A stretch of 33,062 nucleotides of DNA from Sinomonas cellulolyticus. GTDB lineage: Bacteria; Actinomycetota; Actinomycetes; Actinomycetales; Micrococcaceae. Below are positions 15,571 through 23,703 of this stretch, piece after piece (positions within the stretch are counted from its first letter, which is position 1; each line of letters opens with the position of its first letter). A model generated the notes under the pieces. It saw only the letters and a list, made by a program, of their open reading frames with translations. It made no database searches and had not been told where the DNA came from. The translations under genes were made by a program, and so were the position numbers. The stretch lies in assembly GCF_014656475.1 (NCBI RefSeq), contig NZ_BNCM01000022.1:1-33062 (forward strand), read 5' to 3'.

Positions 15571-15909
15571 ATGCTGACTGAAGCGCGGCACAATGTATCG
15601 CACTACCGCTACACGGTCGGGTGGGCGCCCGAGGACGGCGAATACGTCGCATCGGTCGCCGAATTCCCCTCGCTGTCCTTGCTCGCGAGCACCCAGGAAG
15701 GTGCGCTCGCCGGGCTCGAGGATGTTGTCGAGGACGTCATCGAGGACCTCGTGGAATCCGGCGAAGAGGTTCCGGTTCCCCTCGCTGAGCGCGAGTTCAG
15801 TGGGAACATCCGCCTCCGCGTAACCCCTGAAAAGCACCGTGAACTGACTACCCGCGCTCTCGAGCAAGGAGTCTCACTCAACCGCTACCTCAACAGCCTG
15901 CTGCCGTAA
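15571..15909 (+). CDS. HicB family antitoxin without a visible HicA
   Basis: 112 aa. The N-terminal half, 'YRYTVGWAPEDGEYVASVAEFPSLSLLASTQEGALAGLEDVV', is the HicB partial RNase H-like fold, including the E-F-P-S-L-S turn. The C-terminal 'IRLRVTPEKHRELTTRALEQGVSLNRYLNSLL' is a ribbon-helix-helix DNA-binding domain. The ATG at 15571 has GGAGGAAC about 7 nt upstream. HicB normally neutralises a small HicA mRNA interferase encoded next to it; no HicA-like ORF occurs on either side. It may be an orphan regulator or act in trans on a distant toxin. Confidence 0.85.
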   Translation: MLTEARHNVSHYRYTVGWAPEDGEYVASVAEFPSLSLLASTQEGALAGLEDVVEDVIEDLVESGEEVPVPLAEREFSGNIRLRVTPEKHRELTTRALEQGVSLNRYLNSLLP

Positions 15910-16014
15910 CCAGAGGCACGACGACACAATCGGATCGTCCTGCTCTCCGAGGCGCGCAAAAGCCCACGTGTACCCCCATGGGCTCGACCTGGAAGAAACC
16001 TTTCCCGACACCCT

Positions 16015-16040
16015 ACCGGGGCCGGCCACCGGGGCCGGCC
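16015..16040 (+). repeat. Two tandem copies of a 13-bp unit
   Basis: ACCGGGGCCGGCC occurs twice head to tail (16015-16027, 16028-16040), 55 nt before the next start. Each unit contains the palindrome GGCCGGCC-like core. It may be a regulator site or slippage duplication. Confidence 0.5.
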
Positions 16041-16081
16041 ACCCGCCGTCGTACGGTTGGGCGGCCGGCCCCCGCCGCGCG

Positions 16082-16087
16082 TAGCCT
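16082..16087 (+). promoter_or_regulatory. -10 box of a leaderless gene
   Basis: TAGCCT lies 7 nt before the GTG at 16095, with no Shine-Dalgarno sequence, which suggests leaderless transcription. Confidence 0.4.
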
Positions 16088-16094
16088 TGGCGGG

Positions 16095-17945
16095 GTGACA
16101 TCGCCGTTCGACGACCCCGAGTTCACCGCACGACTGGCCCAGATGGGCGTCGTGCACACCCCCGGCATGGCGGCCCGGATGATGGAAGACCTCGCGCCGC
16201 TGCTCGCCGCCGAGGGGATCGACCTCGACGATCCGGCCGCCGACGTCGACCTCGAAACGATCAACGAGGCACTCGCCCGCGCCACCGAACGGCACAACCT
16301 CATGCTGTTCACGCCCGTCGGCGCACAGCGCGCCGGGGCCCTCGCGGTCCTGCGGCTGTTCGCCGAGTCGATGGCCGAGGGCGATCAAGACCGTGCCGCC
16401 GCCGTGCTCGCAGGCGTCGAGGTCGAACCGGCGGGCGATGCGCCGGCCATCTCGCACGTCATCGGCGTCAGCCTCGGGCTCCTCGACAGCTGGCACACGG
16501 ACCCGGAGCTGCGTGCAGTGCTCACGGCCACGCGCGTGCCGCGGTTGAACCGTGCAGCGCGCGCTGCGGCGACCGACATCCTCGCCCTCGCCCGCAAGGG
16601 GCGGGCGTTCGCGTCGCTCAAGAGCCTGCACCGGCACGGCGGCCTGGCGCTGTTCGAGGGCTCCGCGCTCCTCGTCGCGGCGTCCCTCTCCGCGCGCGCC
16701 GCGAGCGAGAAGGCATCGGTGAGCGACCTCGCGGAGCGGGTGCTCGTGGACGCCGGCTCGGACCGCCCCGCGCCCGCGACAACTCCGGCGGCCTCACCCC
16801 ATGCCCCCGGAAGCAGCTTCATGCGCCCGCACGGGGCCAGCGGCCACAGAGCGCGGCGCCCGGCCGCCACGGGGCGGCCCGTGGCCCGCAGCGCACGGGC
16901 CGCGGACCGCGCGCTCCAGCGAGGCTTCGGCGCGTGGCTCGAGCGCGCGCCGTCAATCGCAGCCCCCACGGTGTCCGACGAGCTGAAGATGATGCAGGCG
17001 CTGGCGGACATCGCACGCGACCACCGTCTGGACCTGCACAGCGCCGCCGACGTCGAGCCGCTCATCGACCTGCTCTGGGACGCCGACGAACCCGAGGGCC
17101 CCGAGGCGCTCGGGGCCGCGCTTGAGACGCTCCACGACTACGTGCACTTCCGCCTCGACGCCGGACACGACCCGGACGCCTGGGAGGAGGCGCACGAGGC
17201 CGTCGAGGATGCCATCGACGACGCCGGCGGCGCTGGGCCGATGGGGGCGATCATAGAGGACGCCGAGAAGGTCAGCCCGGATGCACGCCGGCACGCCCTC
17301 GCGCAGACGCCGCTGATCGCCGCGGTCAATGACCTGCTCGAATGGGTCGGCACCGGCAGGTCGGTGACGCAGTCCGGCGGTGTGCGCCGCGGCGACATCA
17401 AGGAGGTCGCGAAGATGCTGGGCGTCCGGGCTGTCGGCGTCGCGAAGCGCGTAGGGAACTACTGGGACGAAGGAGCGCCCGTGCAGGCGCTCTCGATGGC
17501 CGACGTCCCCGTGCTCCCCCAGTGGTGGGAGGCGCTCTCCACCGCGCAGGTCATCCGGACCAACTCCTCCAGCGTCCGGCCCGGCCAAGCGGCCGGCGAA
17601 TGGATAGCCGAGGAGCTTCCGCCGCTCGACCTGGCCGAGGCCGTCGCCGCGATCTTCGTCGGAGCCACACTCGCCGCGCCCATGAAGCAGGCCAGTTACG
17701 GCTCGTTCATCGTCAAGCCGTCCCTGGCCCAGCTGATGCAGGCTCTGGCTCCCGTGGGCCTCGAGGTCCAGGAGCCTGCACTGCTGGGCCATGGGCCCGT
17801 GTGGACGCTGCGGAACCTCGAGCGCGCGGGACTCGTCACCTTCGGCCCCTCAGACTCCGTTCAGGTCCCCGAGGGGCTGCGGGCCGCTGTTGCCCGAGGG
17901 CTCCTCCTCGCCCTGGCGCTCCTCGCCGGAGACGAGGACGGGTAG
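16095..17945 (+). CDS. Large uncharacterised protein
   Basis: 616-aa protein of unknown function, predicted soluble and mostly helical. The middle (roughly 220-270) is a low-complexity P/A/R-rich linker that separates two helical halves. The C-terminal half has 'LIAAVNDLLEWVGTGRSVTQSGGVRRGDIKEVAKMLGV' (about 405-440). This resembles a segment I associate with actinobacterial pRiA4b ORF-3-like and related proteins, but the ORF-3 domain itself is not seen. Start: GTG at 16095, directly after a TAGCCT -10 box; the longer frame from 15978 would include the tandem repeats and is rejected. It stands alone, with a strong hairpin after it. Its place in an accessory region near a helicase suggests, without proof, a role in a defence or mobile-element context. 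Confidence 0.8.
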   Translation: MTSPFDDPEFTARLAQMGVVHTPGMAARMMEDLAPLLAAEGIDLDDPAADVDLETINEALARATERHNLMLFTPVGAQRAGALAVLRLFAESMAEGDQDRAAAVLAGVEVEPAGDAPAISHVIGVSLGLLDSWHTDPELRAVLTATRVPRLNRAARAAATDILALARKGRAFASLKSLHRHGGLALFEGSALLVAASLSARAASEKASVSDLAERVLVDAGSDRPAPATTPAASPHAPGSSFMRPHGASGHRARRPAATGRPVARSARAADRALQRGFGAWLERAPSIAAPTVSDELKMMQALADIARDHRLDLHSAADVEPLIDLLWDADEPEGPEALGAALETLHDYVHFRLDAGHDPDAWEEAHEAVEDAIDDAGGAGPMGAIIEDAEKVSPDARRHALAQTPLIAAVNDLLEWVGTGRSVTQSGGVRRGDIKEVAKMLGVRAVGVAKRVGNYWDEGAPVQALSMADVPVLPQWWEALSTAQVIRTNSSSVRPGQAAGEWIAEELPPLDLAEAVAAIFVGATLAAPMKQASYGSFIVKPSLAQLMQALAPVGLEVQEPALLGHGPVWTLRNLERAGLVTFGPSDSVQVPEGLRAAVARGLLLALALLAGDEDG

Positions 17946-17974
17946 CTCGCGCCCCCGGCGCCGCCGGTGAGGTC

Positions 17975-18006
17975 GAGCACGACGGCGACCACTCGCCGTC
18001 GTGCTC
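17975..18006 (+). terminator. Hairpin terminator (CGACGGC family)
   Basis: A perfect 14-bp stem, GAGCACGACGGCGA (17975-17988) with its complement (17993-18006), and a 4-nt CCAC loop, 29 nt after the preceding stop codon. It is the tightest hairpin of the set in this window. Confidence 0.75.
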
Positions 18007-18106
18007 TCTGCGTTCCTGCCCGCTCTTCCACGAAATGTCAGACCGCTCGTCTACCGTGAGCCGTGCGTGTGCGGAGGACGCACGCCCGAGCCTGCCAAGG
18101 AGGAAC

Positions 18107-18829
18107 GTGGCCTTTCCGATTCGTCGCTGCCACGTCGGCGAAGCCCTGCCGCCAGGACGCATGGGCTACGACCTGAGTGCCCCAGTCCTGCTACTCCACA
18201 CTCGCCAAACCCCCGAGGTGCTCCGCCAGCTCCTTGAGACGGGCCGCTTCACGCCCGACCGGAGCCACGTCGACGAGTGGTACCACGGGCCCTACGACTG
18301 GATGCTCCGGAAGATGTCCGAGCGGCTCCCCACCCGTGGGGAGGGCGCGGTCTGGTTCTGGGCTAAGACGCGCCGCGAGTACCTCCTCGACGAAATGCGA
18401 CACTGCGGGCGGGACGTCCTGCTCACGTGCCGCATCCCGCGCGAGCGCGTCCTCCTGTCCGAGTACCACGACTGGCACAACGTCTTGAACGCGTCGCCGA
18501 ACGTGTTCCTGCTCCCCGGCGAATCAAGGGACGAGTACGGCACCCGCTACGACGCGATGCTGGCCGAGATCGACGCACGCGCACTGACTGCAGGGGTCGC
18601 GGACCGGCTCCACTGGGAGTGGCCCCCTGAACTCCGCCGCGACACCGAGGACACGTGGGACACCATCCTCGATCCCTCCAACTACGGCCGCAGGCACCTG
18701 TGGCAGGCCACGGCCCACGAGCTCTACGCCGAGGACATCGTCGAGGCCGTCGTCGTCGACCGGACGCCGCGGCCGGCTACCGCGCGCCGTCGTGCATCAC
18801 GGCAAACGCTGCATCGAGCGCATTCCTGA
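18107..18829 (+). CDS. DUF3841 family protein
   Basis: 240-aa protein. 'LLLHTRQTPEVLRQLLETGRF', 'YDWMLRKMSERLP', 'AVWFWAKTRR' and 'CRIPRERVLLSEYHDWHNVLN' follow the order of motifs in DUF3841 (a Trp-rich alpha/beta fold of unknown role, often found in accessory regions). Start: GTG at 18107 follows AAGGAGGAAC; the ATG at 18161 is an alternative that begins closer to the domain. The C-terminus runs 53 nt into the 3' end of the convergent helicase gene. The overlap means the last residues are read from DNA that also encodes the helicase C-terminus. Function unknown; the DUF assignment rests on motif memory and is fairly secure. Confidence 0.8.
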   Translation: MAFPIRRCHVGEALPPGRMGYDLSAPVLLLHTRQTPEVLRQLLETGRFTPDRSHVDEWYHGPYDWMLRKMSERLPTRGEGAVWFWAKTRREYLLDEMRHCGRDVLLTCRIPRERVLLSEYHDWHNVLNASPNVFLLPGESRDEYGTRYDAMLAEIDARALTAGVADRLHWEWPPELRRDTEDTWDTILDPSNYGRRHLWQATAHELYAEDIVEAVVVDRTPRPATARRRASRQTLHRAHS

Positions 18830-21581
18830 TCCGTTCCTCCTCGCCGCTGCCGGTCGTCGAGAGCCGCAGCAGGGGCAGCCCGATCGCGGCCAGGACCCCG
18901 TCCTTGAGCCCGTCCCTCGCCAGCTGGACGGGATTGTCGTCGTGGAACGCGAAGCCGTCCACCTCGATCGCCAGGACCGGGGCACGGGTGAGCCGGTTGT
19001 AGACCACAATGTCGAGCGAGGACCCGCGTCGTACGAATCCCGCCTGATCGGCGCTCAGCCCGGCGCCGCTGGGGACAAGGTGGCGCAGGAGCACCTGGGG
19101 CACCGCCTTGAGGCCCCGGTACGGCTCCTCGTCGAGAATGCCGTGCAGCACCGTCCAGGCGATGTCCTCCGAGCGTTGTCCGAAATGCCCTGCCACCCGG
19201 GCCGCAAGCGGCCGGAGGCGCGCAGCGAAGCTGCTGTAGAGCAGGTCGAAGACAGACACGATGCCGCTGTCGACGAGCTGACCCGGGTCCTGGTACTGGA
19301 TGTAGCCCATGAGGTCGCGCAGGTTCCTGCTGGTCGGCAGCATCCGGTGATCGGTGACGAGAATGAAGAGCTCCCTCGCGCGCGAGACGGCCACGTTCAC
19401 GAGGCGGGCATCGTCGACGAACCTCACGCCGCTTCGGCCGGCCGCTGTGTCGTCGAGGACGGCGCTCATGATGACGGCGCGCTTCTCGCGGCCCTGGTAC
19501 CGATGAACCGTATCTGCCTCGATGTCCGCGAGGTCTGCAGCCGAGCGCAGGCGGCCATGCAGCTCCGTGAGCTGGCGCCGGTACGGCGTCGTGATCCCGA
19601 TCTCCGCCCGGGGGATGCCGGTGCAGTGCATGGAGACCACCTCGTCGATGATGGCGTCGACTTCTCGTCGGTTGACGCGGCCGCCGTCGCGGAACTGCCT
19701 CATGTGGTTGCCCTCGGCCGTCCTCACGACCATCATCGGCCGCGACCGGCGCGGGCCGGGAGCGAGTGGGATGAGCTGGCCGCCGTAGAACTTCTCGTTG
19801 CAGAACCCGATGATTGCCGGATCGCAGCGGTAATGCTCCCGGAGCATCGTGACTGGCAGGGCGTCTCCGTAGAGCTGCCGGAGCGAGGACATGATGCTGT
19901 GCGTGCGGTAGTCGTATGACGGCGCTGGCGGCACCTCGTCTGCGCCGGGCCGCCCTCCGACGATGGGTGGCAGCTGCCTTCGGTCGCCGACGACAACGAG
20001 GCGGCGGCACGAGGCCATCGCGAGCGCCGAGGTCAGCAGGTCGGCCTGGGAGGCCTCGTCGATGATCAGGCAGTCGAGCAGGTTGTCCTCGCCGATGCTG
20101 CGGCGGAGGGAGTGGCACGTGCTCAGGATGACCGGGTAGTCAGCGGTGAAAGCACGGAAGTCTGTCTGGATCGCGCGGGGGCGGTAGTGGATGCGCCCGC
20201 GCGAGCCGTAGCGCGCTCGGAGGGCCGAGCGCAGGAAGCGCTCTGACAGGAGCCGGTGGTCGGCGAGCATGCCAGCGAGGCCTCCGTCTTCCACCCGGCG
20301 TTCGTGGTCAGCGATGTCCCTGTCCAGTTCAGCGATGCGACGGTCGTAGAACGCGGCCTGGACCCGGAGCGTCAGGTCGGTGTCCGCCAGCGAGGCACCG
20401 CCTAAGGACCCGTACTTGAGCCGGCGCGTAATGCTCCGCAGCCAACTGAACCGCTTGGGCCGTGTGCCCTCGAGCGCCACCTCAACGAGGAAGTCGATGA
20501 GTGTTTCCGAGGACCGGCCAAACAGGGGCAGCGGGCCGACCTCGGCGATGTCCTGACTTCGAACGAACCCTCCGAAATGCTCGCGTTCCAAGCCGAAGGC
20601 ATCCCGCTCCTGTCGGAGCGCCGCGAGGCTCCATTCTGCCCGCTGCGCCGTGGTGAGCCTTTCGGCGAGGGCCCGGATCTCCGCCGGGTCCGCGAGGTCG
20701 TCCGTCGATTCGGCGAGCATCTCGCTGACGGCATGATTGCGGTCCGTCTGGCCCTTGAAGAAGGTCTCCCGCTTCTCGGCACGCCCCAGATCGGCGACGA
20801 CATAACTGATGCCTCTCCCGGCCAACTTGTCCCGAACGTTCTCGACGGCCGCGTTGTTGGACGCGACGACGCCGACCGACGCGCCGGGACTTGCAATCAG
20901 CGTGGCGATCAGGTTGAGGATGGTCTGCGTCTTGCCGGTCCCGGGCGGGCCCTCGATCACCGAGATGGGGAAGCGCAGCGCCTTATCCACGGCTGCCCGT
21001 TGGCTGAGGTTCGAGGAGAACGGGGCGATCGGAACGACGTCGAGGTCGGCGCGTTCAAGCGGCTTCCCCGTGAGGTACCGGGCGAGCACGCTGTCCGGAT
21101 GCACGCTCGTGAGGCGGTCGAACTCGCGCTGGAGAGGGTCGGGGCCCTGGTGCCCCGGCGGGAGGGCGGCGACAATTGACCGCCAATAGGCAAGAACCCG
21201 CGCCGGAAGCCCTGCCCGTTCGACGCCTTCCTCGATACGCAGCATGTGCTCGGGATACAGGCAGTGCAGCTCCGTCTCCCCGCGCCGCTCGAAGATCCGC
21301 ACCCAGACTGCGGAGGGCCCGACGAACCGGAAGGCCGCTCGGGGGTCCGGGATCCGCCGGCCGGCGGCCTCTACCCACGCCCCCTCGAGGCTCATCGAGG
21401 ACGGGTGCTGGAGGACAAGGACCTTCTGCGGACCATAGCGGTACGTTCTGGTTCCACTCACGAACCGGACGAGAAGGTGCTGGCCATCCCATTGGTAGGA
21501 GTAGACCTCGGCGGTCTTGTCCTGCCAGTGGCCTCGGTCCGCCGACCAGACAAGGAGCGCCTCGGCGCGCGGATCGATCAT
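18777..21581 (-). CDS. SF1 helicase with C-terminal DUF2726 nuclease-like domain
   Basis: About 934 aa. Ordered SF1 (UPF1/DNA2-like) motifs are visible: Q-motif 'SSNLSQRAAVDKAL' (about 190-203), Walker A GPPGTGKT (about 211-218), Ia 'VVASNNAAVENV', Walker B 'LIIDEAS' (about 505-511), III 'VVVGDRRQLPP' (about 529-539), V 'ADTVHRYQGRE' (about 689-699) and VI 'NVAVSRARE' (about 729-737). The C-terminal part, 'SSLDIVVYN...VLAIEVDGFAFH...LKDGVLAAIGLPLLRL' (about 855-910), is DUF2726, a Vsr/PD-(D/E)XK-like fold with D, E-x-D and a later K. Start: ATG at 21581 with AGGGGGG 6 nt upstream; a GTG at 21587 also exists. Helicase-nuclease fusions of this sort are common in defence islands (compare Mokosh helicases), but no partner is adjacent except the convergent DUF3841 gene. 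Confidence 0.9.
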   Translation of the reverse strand: MIDPRAEALLVWSADRGHWQDKTAEVYSYQWDGQHLLVRFVSGTRTYRYGPQKVLVLQHPSSMSLEGAWVEAAGRRIPDPRAAFRFVGPSAVWVRIFERRGETELHCLYPEHMLRIEEGVERAGLPARVLAYWRSIVAALPPGHQGPDPLQREFDRLTSVHPDSVLARYLTGKPLERADLDVVPIAPFSSNLSQRAAVDKALRFPISVIEGPPGTGKTQTILNLIATLIASPGASVGVVASNNAAVENVRDKLAGRGISYVVADLGRAEKRETFFKGQTDRNHAVSEMLAESTDDLADPAEIRALAERLTTAQRAEWSLAALRQERDAFGLEREHFGGFVRSQDIAEVGPLPLFGRSSETLIDFLVEVALEGTRPKRFSWLRSITRRLKYGSLGGASLADTDLTLRVQAAFYDRRIAELDRDIADHERRVEDGGLAGMLADHRLLSERFLRSALRARYGSRGRIHYRPRAIQTDFRAFTADYPVILSTCHSLRRSIGEDNLLDCLIIDEASQADLLTSALAMASCRRLVVVGDRRQLPPIVGGRPGADEVPPAPSYDYRTHSIMSSLRQLYGDALPVTMLREHYRCDPAIIGFCNEKFYGGQLIPLAPGPRRSRPMMVVRTAEGNHMRQFRDGGRVNRREVDAIIDEVVSMHCTGIPRAEIGITTPYRRQLTELHGRLRSAADLADIEADTVHRYQGREKRAVIMSAVLDDTAAGRSGVRFVDDARLVNVAVSRARELFILVTDHRMLPTSRNLRDLMGYIQYQDPGQLVDSGIVSVFDLLYSSFAARLRPLAARVAGHFGQRSEDIAWTVLHGILDEEPYRGLKAVPQVLLRHLVPSGAGLSADQAGFVRRGSSLDIVVYNRLTRAPVLAIEVDGFAFHDDNPVQLARDGLKDGVLAAIGLPLLRLSTTGSGEEERIRNALDAAFAVMHDGAR

Positions 21582-21640
21582 GGCCACCCCCCTGAGTACA
21601 CCCCGAGCCTATCGCCGCAATCCGCGGCGCCGGATGTCAC

Positions 21641-21667
21641 GGGGCTCCGCGGCAACACCTCAGCCCC
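21641..21667. repeat. Inverted repeat upstream of the helicase
   Basis: GGGGCT (21641-21646) pairs with AGCCCC (21662-21667), with CCGCGG in the loop. Just after it, GCCGTCGTGCGG (from 21673) repeats one arm of the CGACGGC hairpin family without an obvious partner arm, as if one half had been lost. Confidence 0.4.
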
Positions 21668-21740
21668 GCGGTCGCCGTCGTGCGGCCCCGCTGTGTGTGG
21701 TTGAGTCGCAGGGGCGCCGATACGTCTTGCTATCGATTCC

Positions 21741-21872
21741 ATGGCGCGCAGTACGTCGATCAGCTTGGACGCCCACTTCTCCGACTTCATGGAGTATCAG
21801 TAGGCCCGGCTCTCGGCGCTGCACTCAGCCCTGACGGCAGGCGAGGCCAGCGGCGATCCGGATGTCCTCGGC
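21741..21872 (+). pseudogene. ParD-type antitoxin remnant, copy 2
   Basis: ATG at 21741 opens 'MARSTSISLDAHFSDFMEYQ' and meets a TAG. Reading on in the same frame gives 'ARLSALHSALTAGEASGDPDVL', which matches the ParD C-terminal toxin-binding tail ('AL..GE.SG.P..FD'). The middle of the protein is deleted. The nucleotide sequence around the start is closely similar to copy 1 at 15,272 (both preceded by CTATCG and followed by TCGATCAGC-TGGA). The rest of 21,588-21,928 holds no other gene. Confidence 0.65.
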
Positions 21873-21928
21873 CTCCAACCGGCGGATCCGGTAGCGTGCC
21901 GCAGGCACTTTCGGGGAAGGTACTGAAG

Positions 21929-22465
21929 GTGGACATTCTGAGCGCCGTCAACGCCGAGTGGCTGAGGAACCTGACGTGGATCGCGGCAGTCGCCGCCGGG
22001 GTGCTGCTGGGCCTCTGGCGGCTCCGACGTCCGGATCTGGCCGCTCTGGGCGCCGTGCTCGTCTTCGCCGTGGCCAACACCGGAGCCGGCATCTACGTGC
22101 TGCTCCACCTCAGCGACCCCCGCTGGGGCGGTGAGGCACATGGGCGGCTCACTGCTCCGACGCTTGGTGGGACCCCTGTGGTCGGCCAGTACCTGAGGCC
22201 GTTGGATGGACTCCTCACCGGGCTTGCGAATGGAGTGAACCAGTTCAACGACGCCCAGGCCGCGCTCCCCACTGCGGCTGGCTTCTTCGCCTCAGCCGGC
22301 TGGGCCTTCGCCATTGCGGTGCCCCCGGCCATCGTCTCGCTCGTGGTGGGCTTCATCGTCGCGCGGCATCGCGAGGCCGAGTTCGCGCGGGTCAGGGAGC
22401 AGGTGCGGGACCTCAGCGCCGAGGTCGCCGAGCTCAAGAAGTCCCTCGGCACCACGGCCGGTTGA
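21929..22465 (+). CDS. Uncharacterised membrane protein with C-terminal coiled coil
   Basis: 178 aa. Two hydrophobic segments lie near the N-terminus ('LTWIAAVAAGVLLGLW' and 'LAALGAVLVFAVANTGAGIYVLL') and a third near 125-150 ('WAFAIAVPPAIVSLVVGFIVA'). A charged heptad-like tail, 'REAEFARVREQVRDLSAEVAELKKSL', follows, probably a cytoplasmic coiled coil. The GTG at 21929 has GGAAGG 8 nt upstream. No family is recognised. It lies in the same orientation as the next two small membrane proteins but is separated from each by more than 150 nt. Confidence 0.7.
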   Translation: MDILSAVNAEWLRNLTWIAAVAAGVLLGLWRLRRPDLAALGAVLVFAVANTGAGIYVLLHLSDPRWGGEAHGRLTAPTLGGTPVVGQYLRPLDGLLTGLANGVNQFNDAQAALPTAAGFFASAGWAFAIAVPPAIVSLVVGFIVARHREAEFARVREQVRDLSAEVAELKKSLGTTAG

Positions 22466-22642
22466 GCGCTTCCCCTGGTGCGGCACCGCTCTGAGTGCTC
22501 CCCTGCGGACGCTGGCTTGGCTCTCACCCCAGGCATACACTGACCGCGTCACGTTCCGCGGTTCCGCGGTGATCTTCGGGGGGCTTCTGGTGCTGCAGAA
22601 ACTGGATGACGGACAGTCACTGACCGAGTCGGGCTGAACGCC

Positions 22643-23050
22643 ATGCGACTGCGTATCCCGGGCGTACTTGCCGCCCTCGGTGGGCTCGCATGGATTCTCA
22701 AGACCGCCATGATGTGGGCAAATGGCGGTACCGAGGGCAGTAGCGGCGTAGTCGGCCTGCTCTTCGAGATTGGAATAATCTGCATCGCGATGGCGGGCAG
22801 TGTCAGAGTGTGGTTCTTGGTACCCACCACCAAGGTGTGGTGGAGAATACTCGCCGTACTAGTGTTTCTCGTGGGGCTCGTCCTCATGATCGATCTTCCG
22901 ATCCTGATCGGCTGGCAGGTCCTGGGCCACGTGTGGATCGCCGAGGAACTCGGCATTATTATCGCCGCTTTGGTTGCGCTGGGAGCGGGCATTCGCTGGC
23001 TTCTCCTCGGCTTCGGAAGGGCAAGCGCAGCCCCGAATGCAGTCCGGTAG
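22643..23050 (+). CDS. Small uncharacterised membrane protein
   Basis: 135 aa with four evident membrane segments: 'GVLAALGGLAWILKTAMMW', 'VVGLLFEIGIICIAMAGSV', 'WWRILAVLVFLVGLVLMIDLPIL' and 'LGIIIAALVALGAGIRWLLL'. The ATG at 22643 has no strong Shine-Dalgarno sequence; TACACT (22536-22541) could be a -10 box upstream. Composition is less GC-rich than its neighbours. No family is recognised. The following sequence turns at once into an MFS pseudogene. Confidence 0.65.
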   Translation: MRLRIPGVLAALGGLAWILKTAMMWANGGTEGSSGVVGLLFEIGIICIAMAGSVRVWFLVPTTKVWWRILAVLVFLVGLVLMIDLPILIGWQVLGHVWIAEELGIIIAALVALGAGIRWLLLGFGRASAAPNAVR

Positions 23051-23574
23051 GGATCCCGACGCCGCCGAGCTCACAGTCGAGCACACCGGCGAGAAGCGGG
23101 GCTCCGTCGCGGCCCTCCTCTCCCCGCCTACCGCACCGTGACGGTGGCGGTGTGGGCGACCTACCTGTTCAACTGGATCGCCTGGTACCTGCTGCTCCTG
23201 CGGATGCCGACGGCGCTCAAGGCCCTCGGCCTCGGCGCGGCCGGAACCCAGTGGGGCTCGTCTTCACTCTGATCGGTCTTGCCGGATTCGGCATCGGAGG
23301 CCAGCAGCTCGCCCTGAACTACCTCATCGCGAACGCCTACCCCACTCAGCTCCGCGCCACAGCCACCGGCTGGGGCATCGGCATCGGCCGGCTCGGCTCC
23401 ATCGTCGGCTCGGCCCTCGGCGGGGTGCTGCTCACCGGCCTCGGTCCGTCGGGCTACTTCGCAGCCCTGGCGGTGCCACTTGTCGTGGCGGGCGCCGCGA
23501 CGCTGCTCGTGAAGTCCGCGCGCACCGAGGCCTCCGAGGGCGAGCTCGAGGCGGTCGCGGCAGGCGGCCACTGA
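23051..23574 (+). pseudogene. Truncated and frameshifted aromatic-acid-type MFS permease
   Basis: Three frames give consecutive pieces of one permease. 'ELTVEHTGEKRGSVAALL' is the central cytoplasmic loop. 'YRTVTVAVWATYLFNWIAWYLLLLRMPTALKALGLGAAGTQ' is TM7. 'WGLVFTLIGLAGFGIGGQQLALNYLIANAYPTQLRATATGWGIGIGRLGSIVGSALGGVLL' covers TM10-11. The N-terminal half is absent, and about 60 residues are missing between the last two pieces. 'YPTQLRATATGWGIGIGRLGS' is characteristic of the AAHS (aromatic acid:H+ symporter) group. The gene is dead and may belong to the same lost aromatic pathway as the PcaB-like fragment. Confidence 0.8.
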
Positions 23575-23703
23575 GGCTGCCATAACGGAGGTGCACCGAA
23601 CGACGGCGGGTGCGCGCAGAACCGGACACATCAGAACCTACCCCTCCCACTCGCGCAGCCCTACACTCCCCGGCAATAGTCAAATGATTTGGCCGGGGGC
23701 GTC

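Noticed and set aside
22555..22637. Short frame 'VIFGGLLVLQKLDDGQSLTESG' ahead of the 135-aa membrane protein
   Set aside because: Too short, no recognisable product and no ribosome binding site; could be a leader but support is lacking.
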